Assembly (NCBI RefSeq): GCF_002104995.1
Contig: NW_024468251.1
Location: 992,001 to 1,056,000 of the forward strand
Source: Linderina pennispora
Taxonomy: Eukaryota > Kickxellomycota > Kickxellomycetes > Kickxellales > Kickxellaceae
Length of the DNA: 64,000 nucleotides
Reading direction: 5' to 3'
Positions within the stretch are counted from its first letter, which is position 1. Each line of letters starts with the position of its first letter. Shown piece by piece: positions 42,698 to 53,072 of this stretch. Below the pieces are notes generated by a model. It searched no databases and was not told the DNA's origin. It was given only the letters and a program-made list of their open reading frames with translations. The translations under genes and the position numbers were made by a program.

Positions 42698-43364
42698 ATG
42701 ACGATCGCAAAGAATTCGCGAATGATGAGCCTGCTCAATTACCGGCTACGCCTGACGCTGGCAGACACACGCGTAATGACGGGCCAAATGCTGGCCTTCG
42801 ACAAACACATGAACCTGGTGCTTGGCGACTGCGAGGAGTTCCGCACGGTGAAGTCCAAGAGCTCCAAGGGCAAGACGCAGCAGATCAAGCGCACACTTGG
42901 CCTGGTGATTCTGCGCGGCGAGTCAGTGATCTCCATTAGTGTTGATGGCGCGCCGCCACGTACGGACGCGCTGAAGACGCGTGCAGCCATGGCGACAGGG
43001 CCCGGGCGTGGCCTAGGCCAGGCGGGCCGCGGTATGCCGGTTGCGCCGCCTGGTATGGCGCCGCAGGGGCTGGCAGGGCCCGGTCAGGGGCGTGGGCGGT
43101 CCGGCGATTGGCGTTATGCAGGCACGGCCGGTTGCGTATGGTCGGCCGCCACCGCCGCGTCCGGGGATGGGTGCGCCGGGTATGCCGCCGCCAGGATTCC
43201 GGCCGCCACCGGGCATGCCGCCTCCTGGGTTCCAGCCGCCGCCGGGCATGCCTGGTATGCCAATGGGTGGGATACCGCCACCAGGCTTCCCGCCGCAGCC
43301 GCCGCCTGGATTCCGTCCGCCTCGGCCTGGAGCCCGGCCACCGCGTGGACCGCCGGGCCAGTAA
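42698..43364 (+). CDS. SMB1: Sm protein B (SmB/SmB'), core of spliceosomal snRNPs (one +1 frameshift)
   Basis: SmB joins the heptameric Sm ring on U1, U2, U4 and U5 snRNAs. It begins MTIAKNSRMMSLLNYRLRLT at 42698. Sm1 motif (GQMLAFDKHMNLVLGDCEEF) and Sm2 motif (KRTLGLVILRGESVISISVD) are intact. A Gly/Arg-rich and then Pro/Gly/Met-rich tail follows (PPPGMGAPGMPPPGFRPPPG-like repeats, with PRPGARPPRGPPGQ at the end), as in other SmB proteins. The frame shifts by one extra base near 43097-43105 (GGGCGGTCC), after which GPAIGVMQARPVAYGRPPPP continues in the usual place. Corrected length is about 221 residues. It is convergent with the uS10 gene. Confidence 0.95.
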
Positions 43365-43571
43365 AACCAAATACATTTATGATTTCAGTATTCCAATATA
43401 CGACCTTCACTGATACATGCACATGGGGATGCAGTTGAGGGACGCCCTCCCCCGATGCAGGGGAGCAGCCATGGCCATTTATTTCACAAGCGAACAAAAG
43501 GGGGGCTATGCACAAGCTAGTCTAAACGGACCACAGGGGAGGAGTCCAGAAATCCGCATGCAGGACACGCT

Positions 43572-43934
43572 TTAGTTGTCGGCGATGGTGACCTCGACCT
43601 CGACTCCGGGCTCGATGGCAATGGAGGTGATCTGCTTGACGATCTCGGACGGCGAGTCCAGGTCAATGAGACGCTTGTGGATCTTCATCTCGAAGCGGTC
43701 CCAGGTCTTGGAACCCTCACCGTTAGGGGTCTTACGGGTGGTGATGGCCAGGCGCTTGGTGGGCATGCGCACGGGGCCCTTGACCTTGAGCTGCTTGTCC
43801 TTGGCACGGAGAACCAGGTCCGAGCACACCTTCTCGAGGTTCTTCACGTTGCGCGACGACAGAGTGATGCGAATGCGGTGGATCTGGACCTCCTGGGCAC
43901 CCTCGAAACCGGCCTTCTTGGCGACTTGCGACAT
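43572..43934 (-). CDS. RPS20: 40S ribosomal protein uS10 (RPS20)
   Basis: Component of the small ribosomal subunit head. The ATG at 43934 ([20 protein letters not shown]) gives 120 residues, the usual length. The uS10 signature is complete: [60 protein letters not shown] and a C-terminal [11 protein letters not shown]. The frame is open upstream to 44063 but those residues are untranslated leader, with a pyrimidine-rich stretch before the ATG as in ribosomal-protein genes. No intron or frameshift is seen. Confidence 0.98.
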   Translation of the reverse strand: MSQVAKKAGFEGAQEVQIHRIRITLSSRNVKNLEKVCSDLVLRAKDKQLKVKGPVRMPTKRLAITTRKTPNGEGSKTWDRFEMKIHKRLIDLDSPSEIVKQITSIAIEPGVEVEVTIADN

Positions 43935-44395
43935 TTTTAGTATTCTGTTAGAGTGAAATTCACAGCGGTGACCGAAAAAGGACGGGAGTGAAAATGATGT
44001 TTTTTCTCGAAATGAGCGAAAAAGAGAAGGATTCGGTTGGCCTGGCCGGCCCAGCACCGGCACTAGTATGCGACGGCAAAAAAAATCTCGCGCGGTGATC
44101 AGGTTCCTCGCAGGAACCAGGCTGGGATCAAAACTTTTCGTATCACGCAGATCAGTCCACGTGATTCGCGCGACCCTACAGTTTCCAGCACCACCACTTT
44201 ACAGCCAGGCGTGATGTGACGTTGCCAGTGGCCGATGCCTCGGACATATACTGGCGTGTGCATCATGGGTGGCTCATGCCAGGTGGTGTGGTTGTGGTAA
44301 TACATATCGTTTAACCATGAAAATGAAACGGGGAGGGGAAGAAGAAAGCAGCGAAGGAAGGACAGCAAGACTTGGAAACAGACGGAGAGATATTG

Positions 44396-45792
44396 CTACG
44401 AGGACGATGAAGGCAGGGCGGATGCAGGCGATGGCGTGTCTGAGGGTGTGGAGGGCGGGTGCGGCAGACGGAAGACCATGGTGGTGATATTATCCATGCT
44501 CTCGTTGTCCAGCGCATAGTCCAGCAGCACCTGGCTCGCCATCCACTGGGTCCTTCTCGTCGCGCACCAAATCCACTGCCTCCTGGTCCGAGCACACGTC
44601 CCACAGGCCGTCGCAGGCCAGGATCAGCATGTCGTCGGTGTCCTCGATTACAGTCTCTGTGGTGAACGGATTGCTGATAACATAGGGCTTGAGGGTTGAG
44701 TCGCCCAGGGCCCGTGTCACAGCCAGCACGCCGTTGACGCGGCCATTGAAGACAGTAGCCGCCTGACCCGGCAATGCGCTGAGCCTCGCGCTTGTCGTCG
44801 CCCTTGTGGTCATATGTAAGTCTCATTGCCTGGCCATTGCGACTCAATACAGCGCGCGCGTCGCCGGCATTCGCAGTGTACAGGGTCCGCGTATTGTCCT
44901 CGGCGACCTGCAGAAAGCATACGACCACGGTGGTTCCCGACTGCTTATACAGCTCGGCAATCCGCCTGTCGGTTTCGACAAACACGTTGTTCAAGAGCTC
45001 GGGGATGCTGGTTTCCGGGTTTGCCTGGCAGAGTTCGATGAAAACAGACTCAAAGTTGTCACCACACCACTGCGCAGCCTGGCGCCCCGCGTGACCGTCG
45101 AAAATGGCCATCAGAGCCTGCCCGGTGACGCCACCAAAGTCGTACCGGTGGAAAGTGAGCGTCCTCCATTCGATCGCCGGTAGCGCCGGTTTTTGTTGAA
45201 CGACACGCCAATGTGTGCCAAAGCCGGCTCAGCACCATCAGGTCGCAGGATCTGTCTGTTGGTGTGGGGTAGCGTTATTGCTGATCGCTGCAGGCGCGCC
45301 CTGCCTGGCGTCGGCTGGCAATTCGGCCGCCGCATCCACTGTGTCTGTATCGGCAGTATTGCCCGACAATGACCTCGGCCAGACTCGACTTCGAGCAGCA
45401 GCTTCGAGCGCAGGCTGTTTTCCGCATCCCGGTTGGCATTCTCAGTGTCGATAGGCGGCGGCACTGGATTGCGCTTGCATCTTTTGGCCGGGCTGCGATG
45501 GTGCCGTTGCTCAGCAGCGACGCGGTCTGCGTCACTGGTACCGGCTGTTGGGTGCTAGCTGTTGTTCTCCTGCATCTCGCCGTCATCGTCAATGTTGGTT
45601 GTCACGCGCAGCTCAATCGCTGTCGGTGTTGTCCCGGCAGCATCGGCTCCATCTTTATCAACCGCAGTAGCAAGTGACGGCAACGGCGGCGGTTCTTGCT
45701 GGCTTCGCGACGTCGGTCAGGCCTGGCGCTATGATATTGCTGTTTTGGGTCTCGTTGACAGCCTCGGCGGCGGTAGTGGGGGTGTCGGTCAT
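44396..45792 (-). CDS. PP2C-type Ser/Thr phosphatase (several frameshifts)
   Basis: Metal-dependent phosphatase of the PTC1 group. The start chosen is [20 protein letters not shown] at 45792, followed by a Ser/Thr/Asn-rich N-terminal region spread over several frames to about 45200. The catalytic core follows: RSMEDAHF (after an extra A near 45166 and an extra C near 45158), [49 protein letters not shown], then after a shift near 44745 [40 protein letters not shown], and finally the [16 protein letters not shown]-type end in a third frame, closing in a Pro/Ser tail. Metal-binding Asp residues of DGHAG, DGLWD and DN are present. Corrected length is about 460. The breaks resemble insertion errors rather than decay. 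Confidence 0.9.
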
Positions 45793-46170
45793 TATCGTGG
45801 GTCCAGCAGACTGGGTTTGCAATGAGGGTATATAAATAGACGGTGAAATAAGGCTAAATAGAGAGAGCGGGTGCTGTCTGACGCAATAGACGTGTTTGAG
45901 CTTCAGAGGAGTTAGAGATAAATATACGCTACGAGTCGGCTGTGAATTTGCTAAGTGGGCAGGAGAGAAGGAAAGAAGTGAAGCGCCCGGGAGCAAACGG
46001 CGGCAGTGAAGAAAGCCCCTGAGCAAACAGGCTGCTGGGCAGTAGACCTAAAAATAAAAAAAATCGATTTTTTTCTTTCCACACCACAGGTGTTGCGGAT
46101 GACGCAGATGCGGGGGAGGTTAGGCTCGCGTTCTATGGCTTGCATTATAAATAGAGAAAGGGGTTGGGGT

Positions 46171-47073
46171 CTATGCCAGCTGGGCCAGGTTTCCGAGGCT
46201 GGATGTGTAGTAGGTTGCCTGGGGCGCGGTCGGGGCCAGCACGGACTGCTCGTCGGAGACGCCGGTGAGCACGCATAGTCGTCGATAGGCCGCCGCTGAT
46301 GCCAAACTGGACGTCGGTATCGAGGCGGTCGCCAATCATGCAGGTGCGGGCCGCGTCCAGATGGTACTTGCGCATGACGCAGTCGAGCATGGGCTGGTTG
46401 GGCTTGCCCATGACCATGGGGGTCTTCTGCGTCGACGACACCAGCGAGTTGAGCAGCGAGCCGGATCCTGGATACATGTACTTGCCGCCGGGCAGCGTGC
46501 GGTCATCGTTGGTGGCAATGAAACAGACAGTCGGGGTTATGCACCAGGTTGACGTGGGCATTGGCCAGCTTGCGGTAAGGACACCTCGTAGTCGATGCCA
46601 AACACCACAGCGCCCACATCGGGGATTGGGCTCGACCTCATTGAGGGTGCTCAGGTCAATCTGTGCCTGTGTCCTCCCTGCCCAGCGTCCGGATTCCGAC
46701 CTCCTCGAGCTCTGCGCGGATGCCGTTGCCGCCGATCACGTACGCCGACTTGTTGCTGGAGCCAAACTTGGCCACATCGGCCAGGTAGACGGCGGTGGCA
46801 TAGGCGGAGCTGAAGATCTCCTCTTCGGCGGCTGTGATCCCCAGCTTGGCGAATTTCTTCACATAGTCCTTGCGCGACGTGTTGCTGTTGTTGGTCACAA
46901 AGATCAGGCGCTTGCCCAGGCTGCGCAGCATGTCCAGGGTGGCCGGCACGCCGTCGATGAATGGTGGTGCCGCGCCAGATGACGCCGTCGCAGTCGAACA
47001 GGAACGTGTCGTAGCGGTCCACAAACGACTGCAGGTCGGGGCGGGTCTCGAGTTTCTGGGGAGGCATTGGCAT
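46171..47073 (-). CDS. PHO13: PHO13-type 4-nitrophenylphosphatase/phosphoglycolate phosphatase, HAD family (several frameshifts)
   Basis: Cytosolic HAD phosphatase that clears side-products such as 2-phosphoglycolate. It begins MPMPPQKLETRPDLQSFVDR at 47073. HAD motif I (FLFDCDGVIW), motif II (FVTNNSNTSRKDYVKKF), the cap region (AYVIGGNGIRAELEEVGI), GKPNQPMLDCVM with the motif III Lys, and motif IV (MIGDRLDTDVQFGISGGLST) are all visible, followed by VLTGVSDEQ and a short tail ending NLAQLA. Four or five single-base shifts interrupt it, near 46972, 46670, 46625, 46560-46595 and 46277. All lie between conserved blocks. Corrected length is about 299 residues, close to the family's 300-312. Confidence 0.92.
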
Positions 47074-47938
47074 ACAGCAGTAGTGGTAAAAGAGTGTGGC
47101 TAGTGTGTAATATGGAGAAGAGGAAAAGGGCAAACTGTGTAGAACGGGCGGGCCTCTTTTTGAACGGTTCGGGTTAGAGGAGCCGTCGGTCCAGCCTCCC
47201 CAAAGAGCAAACCCTCCGAGAAGCCCAGAAAGGCGGGGCACTCCTCACACCACCAGCCCTGTGTTCTACGCATGCTGCGCGTGGCCGAGCTGTCTGGGTG
47301 ACAAAGCAAGCTGGCGGCCTTTGACGTTTGGCAGAGTTGTACAGCGAGATCAAGCCAGATCAAGGAAGAGGCGAAGTCCGCATCGACGATTAACTCTGGG
47401 GTGCTGGCTGTTGACCTACTGTCTACGCCAAAGATTGAGCGCTGGCTGACCCGCGACCCGGCGAGGACGATTAGTAACAGCAGGCGATTGCTGCTGCGAG
47501 GGCGGGACAGACAGCCGATTTGTCACAATGGTCACGGTGATTTCCAGGCGTTCATGCAAGCGCGGGCTGCTGCAGAGGCTGTGCCATCCCGCGGTCAGAT
47601 TGCACCATCGCAGGGGTACCCAATTGGCAGGGCGTGGCAGTCACTCCCGCCAAATTGGCGCGTTGGGACCAATATATGCCAGATCCCTCCCTGCTTGAAC
47701 AGCCAATATTGCAGCCACTAGGAGCGTGATAATAAGACGTGCAAGATCCCAAGGCAAAGTCTCTTCTGTGAGCAGCTGGTGAAGAAAAGACGCAAGGACG
47801 GAGGTGGTCCTGTATAAAGGAGGGAGCTGAGCCCACAGAGGGGGATTGCGCACAGATTCTCGTATGTGTACTTTGGCCCCTTTTCCCCTTTCCTCTCACT
47901 ATTAGAATCAGCCCACATTTCCTGTTACATATCTTCTA
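47074..47938. other. divergent intergenic region between PHO13 and MET10
   Basis: No gene seen; open frames on both strands overlap and lack motifs. It holds the MET10 TATA box and leader at its right end. Confidence 0.5.
47813..47819 (+). promoter_or_regulatory. TATA box of the MET8-MET10 fusion gene
   Basis: TATAAAG lies 126 bases before the ATG at 47939 and is followed by a C/T-rich leader. Confidence 0.5.
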
Positions 47939-50900
47939 ATGGCTACCAGCACAGCAGTCCCGACGCCGTCGCTCATCGTGGGCCTCCGGCTCAACAGCAA
48001 GCGCGCAGCCGTGTTCGGCTCGGGCCAGTCCTGCAGCCAGCCGCGCGGTGTTTGCGCTCGACGCAGGCGCCGATGTGGTCATCTACGGCGGCAATGTGGC
48101 CGAGCAACTCGGCAAGTGGATCGACAACGGGCGTGTCTCGGTTGTGCCGACAGGCAAGTACAGCTCGTCGGACCTGGCTGGGTTCAGCGTGGTGTTTGTC
48201 ACCGACGCAGCGCTGGCGCAGACGGTGGCGCAGGATGCGCATGCAATCGGAATTCCGGTCAACGTGGCCGGCGACTCTGAGTTCAGCGACTTCTCGCTGC
48301 TGCCAACGTACCGCGGGTCGTCGAGCCTGCAGGTGGCAGTGACCACCAACGGCGTGGCGCCGCGTGTGGCCAGCCAGCTGCTGAAGGAGATCGTCAGCAA
48401 GCTGCCGGAGGGTCTGGACGGGCAGCTCAAGGAGGTCGCGCAGCTCAATTACCTGGCGCAGGAGACCTGAGCGCAAGCGCGCGGCGGCCCTGGCCAAGCT
48501 CGATTTTGGCAGCAAGGCAGTAGTTTCACCAGCGACACCGCAGGATATCAGCACGGCGGTGACGGCGGCGCAGACGCCGGTCCACCCGCTGTCATCGCCG
48601 GGCTCGGTTGCCGAGGCGGCAGGTGGCCGATCTGGCAGCGCTGAGCGCCAGCGGAGCCCTACAGACGATTGATGTGCAGGCAGCATCCAGCTACGTAGGC
48701 GTATGCGCTGAGCGATCTGTGCTTTGTGTATGCGGCGCGCGAGCAGGACCTCGGCGAGGCGGCACTGGCGTGGTCGCGGCCAGGCTGAGAAGAACGCGTA
48801 CGGCGAGTGGGTGTCGGCGCTGCGCATGCAGACCCGGCAGGGCGCCGGCCACGCGCTGTGGGGCTCGCTGGCGGCGGGCTCGCGTGTGTCTGCAGTGGCG
48901 GCGGCTCCATCGCTGCCATACATGCTGCCGGTGCTTGCGGAGCTGACAGGCCCAGAAGCAGCCGGTAGTGCTGCACGTGGCGGCTCAGTCACTGGACAAC
49001 CAGGCCGATGTGCAGACCGACTTCTCGGATGCGTTTGTGGCACTGCAGTCGGGCGCCGTGTTCCTGGCATCGGCATCGGCGCAGGAGGCGCACGACATGG
49101 CTCTGATTGCCCATGCTGTGGCCCAGGCCGCTGGAACTCCAGTGGTGCACTTGACCAATGGCGCAGGCTGAGGCTGCTGAGGCTGCGGCGGTTAGTGTGG
49201 CCAGCTTCACCCAGCTCACCGGGTTTGTGGCAGCGGTCTCTGCAGCAGGCTCCGGCCAATGCGGCGGCGGCAGTGGCGGCAGCCTTTGCAAAGTTCGCCC
49301 AGACATTCGGACGCACGTACCAGAGCTTCGAGTATACAGGGCAGCGCCAGCGCTTCGACAGTCGTTGTGGCCATCGGCAAGCACGGCCAGCACAGTGCAG
49401 GCGGCACTGCCAGCGCTGGTCAAGGAGGCCGACATCGGTCTGCTGACGGTACGTGCGCTGCGGCCGTGGGACGCACAGGTGCTGTTTGCACAGCTCCCCC
49501 AGACGGCAGCGCGCGTGGTAGTGCTGCGCGACGCGCAGGACGACATCTCCCCCGACGCGCTGTTCTCGGATATTGCGACCGGCGCGTTCCTTGCGCGTCC
49601 GCGGCGCCGGTGCGAGCCACCAGCGTGAACGTCTACGGCAAGGCGTCGGCCGATGTCATCGCCACAGTGCGTGAGGCGCTTGGCCTCGAGCCGCTGGCTG
49701 TAGCGGAGACGGAGGCGGAGGTGGTTTCAGCTGAGGAAGCGGCGGCTCCAGCCGAGGCTGGCGAGGTGTCGCTGGCGGACACTGAGCCGCAGGCGTACGT
49801 GGACAGCCCGCTGGCGATTGCGCAGCGGCTGGCGTTCCCCGAGGCGTTTGCAACGGCGGTGACTGCGCGGCCGGGCGAGAAGACGTTCACGGTGAAGGTG
49901 TCGTCCAAGTACCGCATGACACCCGACTCGTACGACCGCAACATCATCCACATTGAGTTCGACGCGCGCGGCACCGGGCTGACGTACGAGATCGGCGATG
50001 CGCTGGGTGTGTTTGGCTACAACGACGCATCGCAGGTGAGCGATTTCTGCGCGCAGTACGGGCTGGACCAGTCGCAGTACGTGACGGCGCTGAAGGACGG
50101 GCAGAGCCAGACGCGGTCGGTCCACTCGTGGCTGACGCACGCGCTGGATCTGTTTGGCCGGCCCAGCAAGAAGTTCTACGCGGCACTGGCCGACTTTGCC
50201 ACCGACACTGCGCAGGCCGACAAGCTGCGCTGGCTGACCACCAGCGAGGGAGCGGTGGAGTTCAAGGACCGCGTGGCCGACACCGTGACGTACGCCGATC
50301 TGCTGCTGGAGTTTGGCTCAGCGCGGCCGTCGATCCTGCATCTGGTGGACATGATCCCAGCAATCAAGCCGCGCCACTACTCGATTGCATCGTCGGCCAA
50401 GATGCATCCCGGATACGTCCACCTGTGTGTGGTCATTGTCGAGTGGAAGAACAGCCGCGGTCAGCTGCGCACCGGCCAGTGCACGCGCTTCCTCGATGCG
50501 CTGGAGATTGGCACTCCGGTTGTTGTGTCAGTCAAGCCGTCGGTGATGAAGCTGCCGCCGTTGGACTCACAGCCGGTCATCATGGCTGGTCTGGGCACCG
50601 GCATGGCGCCGTTCCGAGCCTTCATTGAGGAGCGCGCGGTGCGTGCTGCGCAGGGCCATGCTGTAGGCCCGATGACTCTGTACATGGGCTCGCGCCACCG
50701 CGCCAATGGAGTACCTGTACGGAGAGGAGCTCGAGGCCTACCACGCCGGCGGCCTACTGACCAATCTGCGTCTGGCGTTCTCGCGTGACCAGAAGCAGAA
50801 GGTCTATATCCAGCACCTGATGCGCGACGACTCGGAGCTGCTGGCTTCCCAGATGCTCAAGGAGGACGGCAGCTTCTACCTATGCGGCCCCACCTGGCCC

Positions 50901-51026
50901 ACCGGCGATGTCAAGGACGCCATGGTCAGTGCCTTCACCAAGATCGGCGGCGTCAAGCCCAGCGAGGCCAACAAGGTCATCGAGGAGCTGAAGGAGCACG
51001 AGCGCTACATTCTGGAGGTCTACTAA
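47939..51026 (+). CDS. MET10: sulfite reductase alpha subunit (MET10) with an N-terminal Met8-type siroheme synthase domain (many frameshifts)
   Basis: Flavoprotein that passes NADPH electrons to the siroheme subunit in sulfate assimilation. The first 190 residues resemble Met8/CysG precorrin-2 dehydrogenase-ferrochelatase: LNSKRAAVFGSGQSAAS (Rossmann), FALDAGADVVIYGG, DLAGFSVVFVTDAALA, IPVNVAGDSEFSDFSLL and LQVAVTTNGVAPRVASQLLK. Then comes the POR-like region of Met10 (TIDVQAASSYVAYALSDL, PSLPYMLPVLAELTG, IGLLTVRALRPWDAQVLF), an acidic linker, the FAD domain (YDRNIIHIEFDARGTGLTYE, IKPRHYSIASSAKMHP) and the NADPH domain (PVIMAGLGTGMAPFRAFIEE, SFYLCGPTWPTGDVKDAM), ending ERYILEVY. About eleven single-base insertions break it between 48030 and 50705; a clean run spans 49625-50700. 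Corrected length is near 1020. The Met10 part lacks a flavodoxin domain, as in yeast. Confidence 0.93.
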
Positions 51027-51115
51027 AAGTGCTAGTTTCTATTTGTTTCAAAGATACTGGAATTCATAGTCTGAAAAGCTTGGTCTTGTGTATGCCATAA
51101 TACTCATGGGACCTG

Positions 51116-51122
51116 TATAAAT
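51116..51122 (+). promoter_or_regulatory. TATA box of the U1A/U2B''-like gene
   Basis: TATAAAT lies 89 bases before the ATG at 51205 and only 90 bases after the MET10 stop, so this promoter is squeezed between tandem genes. Confidence 0.5.
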
Positions 51123-51204
51123 GGTAGCGCTGATTGTTTTTCGCCCCAGGCACAGGAAAGTACCCCGCGATAATCCATACCCTTTTCTTCAACTGTACTT
51201 GCAA

Positions 51205-52030
51205 ATGAGCGGACGCCAGCCAATGCCAGACCCGTCGTTCATGCCGCCACCGCCAGCAATGGGCATGCCGCAGGGCTATATGGGCATGCCGATGGGGATT
51301 CCGCCGCCGCCGCAGGCCCTGGCCGCCATGGGCTACAATGTCGGACCGATCGCGCGCATGCGGCACCCGAACCGGCCGCCCTGCCTGAAGCCCAACAAGA
51401 CCCTGTATGTGCGCAACCTGAACGAGCGCAAAAAGCCCTCAGCAGCTGGTAGCTGCCCTGCGTGCGCTGTTCGCCTCTTACGGGGAGCTCCTGGACGTGC
51501 GCGCCCGGCACAGCGTGCGGATGCGCGGCCAGGCCTTCATTACATTCAAAAGCGAAGCCGACGCGGTGCGCGCGCACCGCGAAGTCCAGGGCTTTCGTGC
51601 TGTTCGACAAGCCCATGTTTATTGAGTTTGCGCGCTCCCCCGCCGATGCCTCGGTCAAGGACGAGGGCGGCGATCTGGACGCCCACATAAAGTCCCGGGT
51701 GGAGGGCCGTCGCCGCCGCGACGAAATGTTCGAGCAGCGCCGGAATATGCCGGATGGATGCCGTGCCGCTGATTCCCGGCGTCGAGCTGCCGAACAAGAT
51801 CCTGTTCCTGGAGAACCTACCCCAGGGCATTCGGCCCGAGGAGATTGAGCAGGTGTTCCAGATCTACCCGGGCTTTGTCGAGGTCCGCTGGGTGTCGGTC
51901 AAGCCCGATGTGGCCTTTGTCGAGTACACGAGCGATGTCCAGGCAGGGTGCCGCCAAGGACGACCTGAAGTCGGAGTGGACACGGAATGAGGGCGAAGCA
52001 CCAGTCGCCATTTCCTACGCAAAGCACTGA
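51205..52030 (+). CDS. U1A/U2B''-type snRNP protein with two RRMs (four +1 frameshifts)
   Basis: Binds U1 or U2 snRNA stem-loops in the spliceosome. The start is MSGRQPMPDPSFMPPPPAMG, a Pro/Met/Gly-rich leader. RRM1 begins NKTLYVRNLNERKK and, after an extra C near 51440, continues QQLVAALRALFASYGELLDV and RGQAFITFKSEADAVRAHRE; after another near 51593, VLFDKPMFIEFARSPADAS. The linker has a Lys/Arg-rich stretch (KSRVEGRRRRDEMFEQRRN). RRM2 begins NKILFLENLPQGIRPEEIEQ and ends, after an extra G near 51947, in SYAKH. Another shift lies near 51755. The C-terminal RRM, with family form N-x-I-L-F-L-x-N-L-P, is diagnostic. Corrected length is about 273. U1A and U2B'' cannot be told apart here; early fungi may have a single protein for both. 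The stop lies 30 bases from the convergent neighbour. Confidence 0.92.
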
Positions 52031-52060
52031 GGATAAGCGAGTTTAATATATTTTTCTTCA

Positions 52061-52821
52061 CTATTTGACTTTTTTGGGCGACACCGTGCGGCGTCGCTTG
52101 GTCTTGCTGCCTGCAGGTGCCTCCTCCATGTCAGCGCTCCTTGCATCCCGCACCACTGCCTCGCGCTCAATCTCTGCCCGCATTGCCTCTGGCTTGTATG
52201 TCGGATCGTACTCCAGCTGACTGCCATCCGCAGCACCCCTGTCCCCCTGCTCTCTCCGACTGCACTCGCCGCACCCACCCCACGCCGCCTTCAAAAACCA
52301 CATTGCGATCCAGTTACCGGCCGCCTGGGCCATGATCGGGCAGAACCCATGAACCTTCTTCACCAGCTCCCTGCCCATCGCCCTCCGGTGCTCGCCGGCA
52401 ACACCGATCCACGTCTTGTCATCCGGCGCTACACCGCCCCTTGAGCAGCATTCCCTGATGACCTCTGTGGCTGCAACCACGACGGAGCTGAAGAAATGCG
52501 CGCCCACGTAGTACGGCGACTGGCCGAGGTTCTCGTCAAAGAGCCGCTCAATGTATTCCTTTTGCTCTTTGTCGTGGGGCCGCGGGATCTCCGTCACGCT
52601 GCCTGCATGCAGTTGCTGTAGCGCGTTCTCGGCCTTAGGCCCGCCAGAGGTCTGCTTCTTCTCGCAGAAGGCTGAGCTGCACACGCAGGTTGTCGTTTTG
52701 CTGCCGTAGGACCTCCAGGTCCTTGTCCTTGTTCAGGATGTTCGCCAGCGCTAGATCTATGACCATGTGGCGCCGGATCAAAACTGTCCGGCGAGCTGTG
52801 TGTGTCGGGTGTTTCGGACAT
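52061..52821 (-). CDS. unidentified protein with N-terminal coiled coil (frameshifts)
   Basis: I do not recognise this gene. It starts MSETPDTHSSPDSFDPAPH at 52821. After a shift near 52765, a leucine-zipper-like coiled coil follows (MVIDLALANILNKDKDLEVL, RQQNDNLRVQLSLLREEADL). After a further shift near 52640 comes a single long frame (KAENALQQLHAGSVTEIPRP, DKEQKEYIERLFDENLGQSP, YYVGAHFFSSVVVAATEVIR, KTWIGVAGEHRRAMGRELVK). This ends in a basic nuclear-localisation-like tail GSKTKRRRTVSPKKVK. Corrected length is about 252 residues. Eight cysteines and three aromatic-rich patches are present but no named motif. The design, coiled coil plus basic tail, suggests a nuclear scaffold or kinetochore-type protein, which is only a guess. 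Confidence 0.6.
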
Positions 52822-53072
52822 GGTGTTTACAAAAGAAAAAATGTCAAAGGAAAGCGGGTGTGCGTGCGCGAAATCAGACAGGAGCCGAGAGCCGCCAGCC
52901 CCCTTTTGGCAGTCCTTAGATTTGGTGTTTCCCCCTCCCGTCGCACCGGCAGTTCATTATGGCCACGGCCCGCTGTTTGATTCACAATGAACCAACACCT
53001 GCGACACCCGGAGCAGTTAGAAAGGACGCGATCTAATATATTGAACATTCAGCTAGTTTGTGTCTTGCAATG

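Noticed and set aside
47991-49316. 441-codon minus-strand frame opposite MET10
   Set aside because: Shadow of GC-rich MET10 coding sequence; low-complexity Ala/Arg/Ser/Pro protein with no family features.
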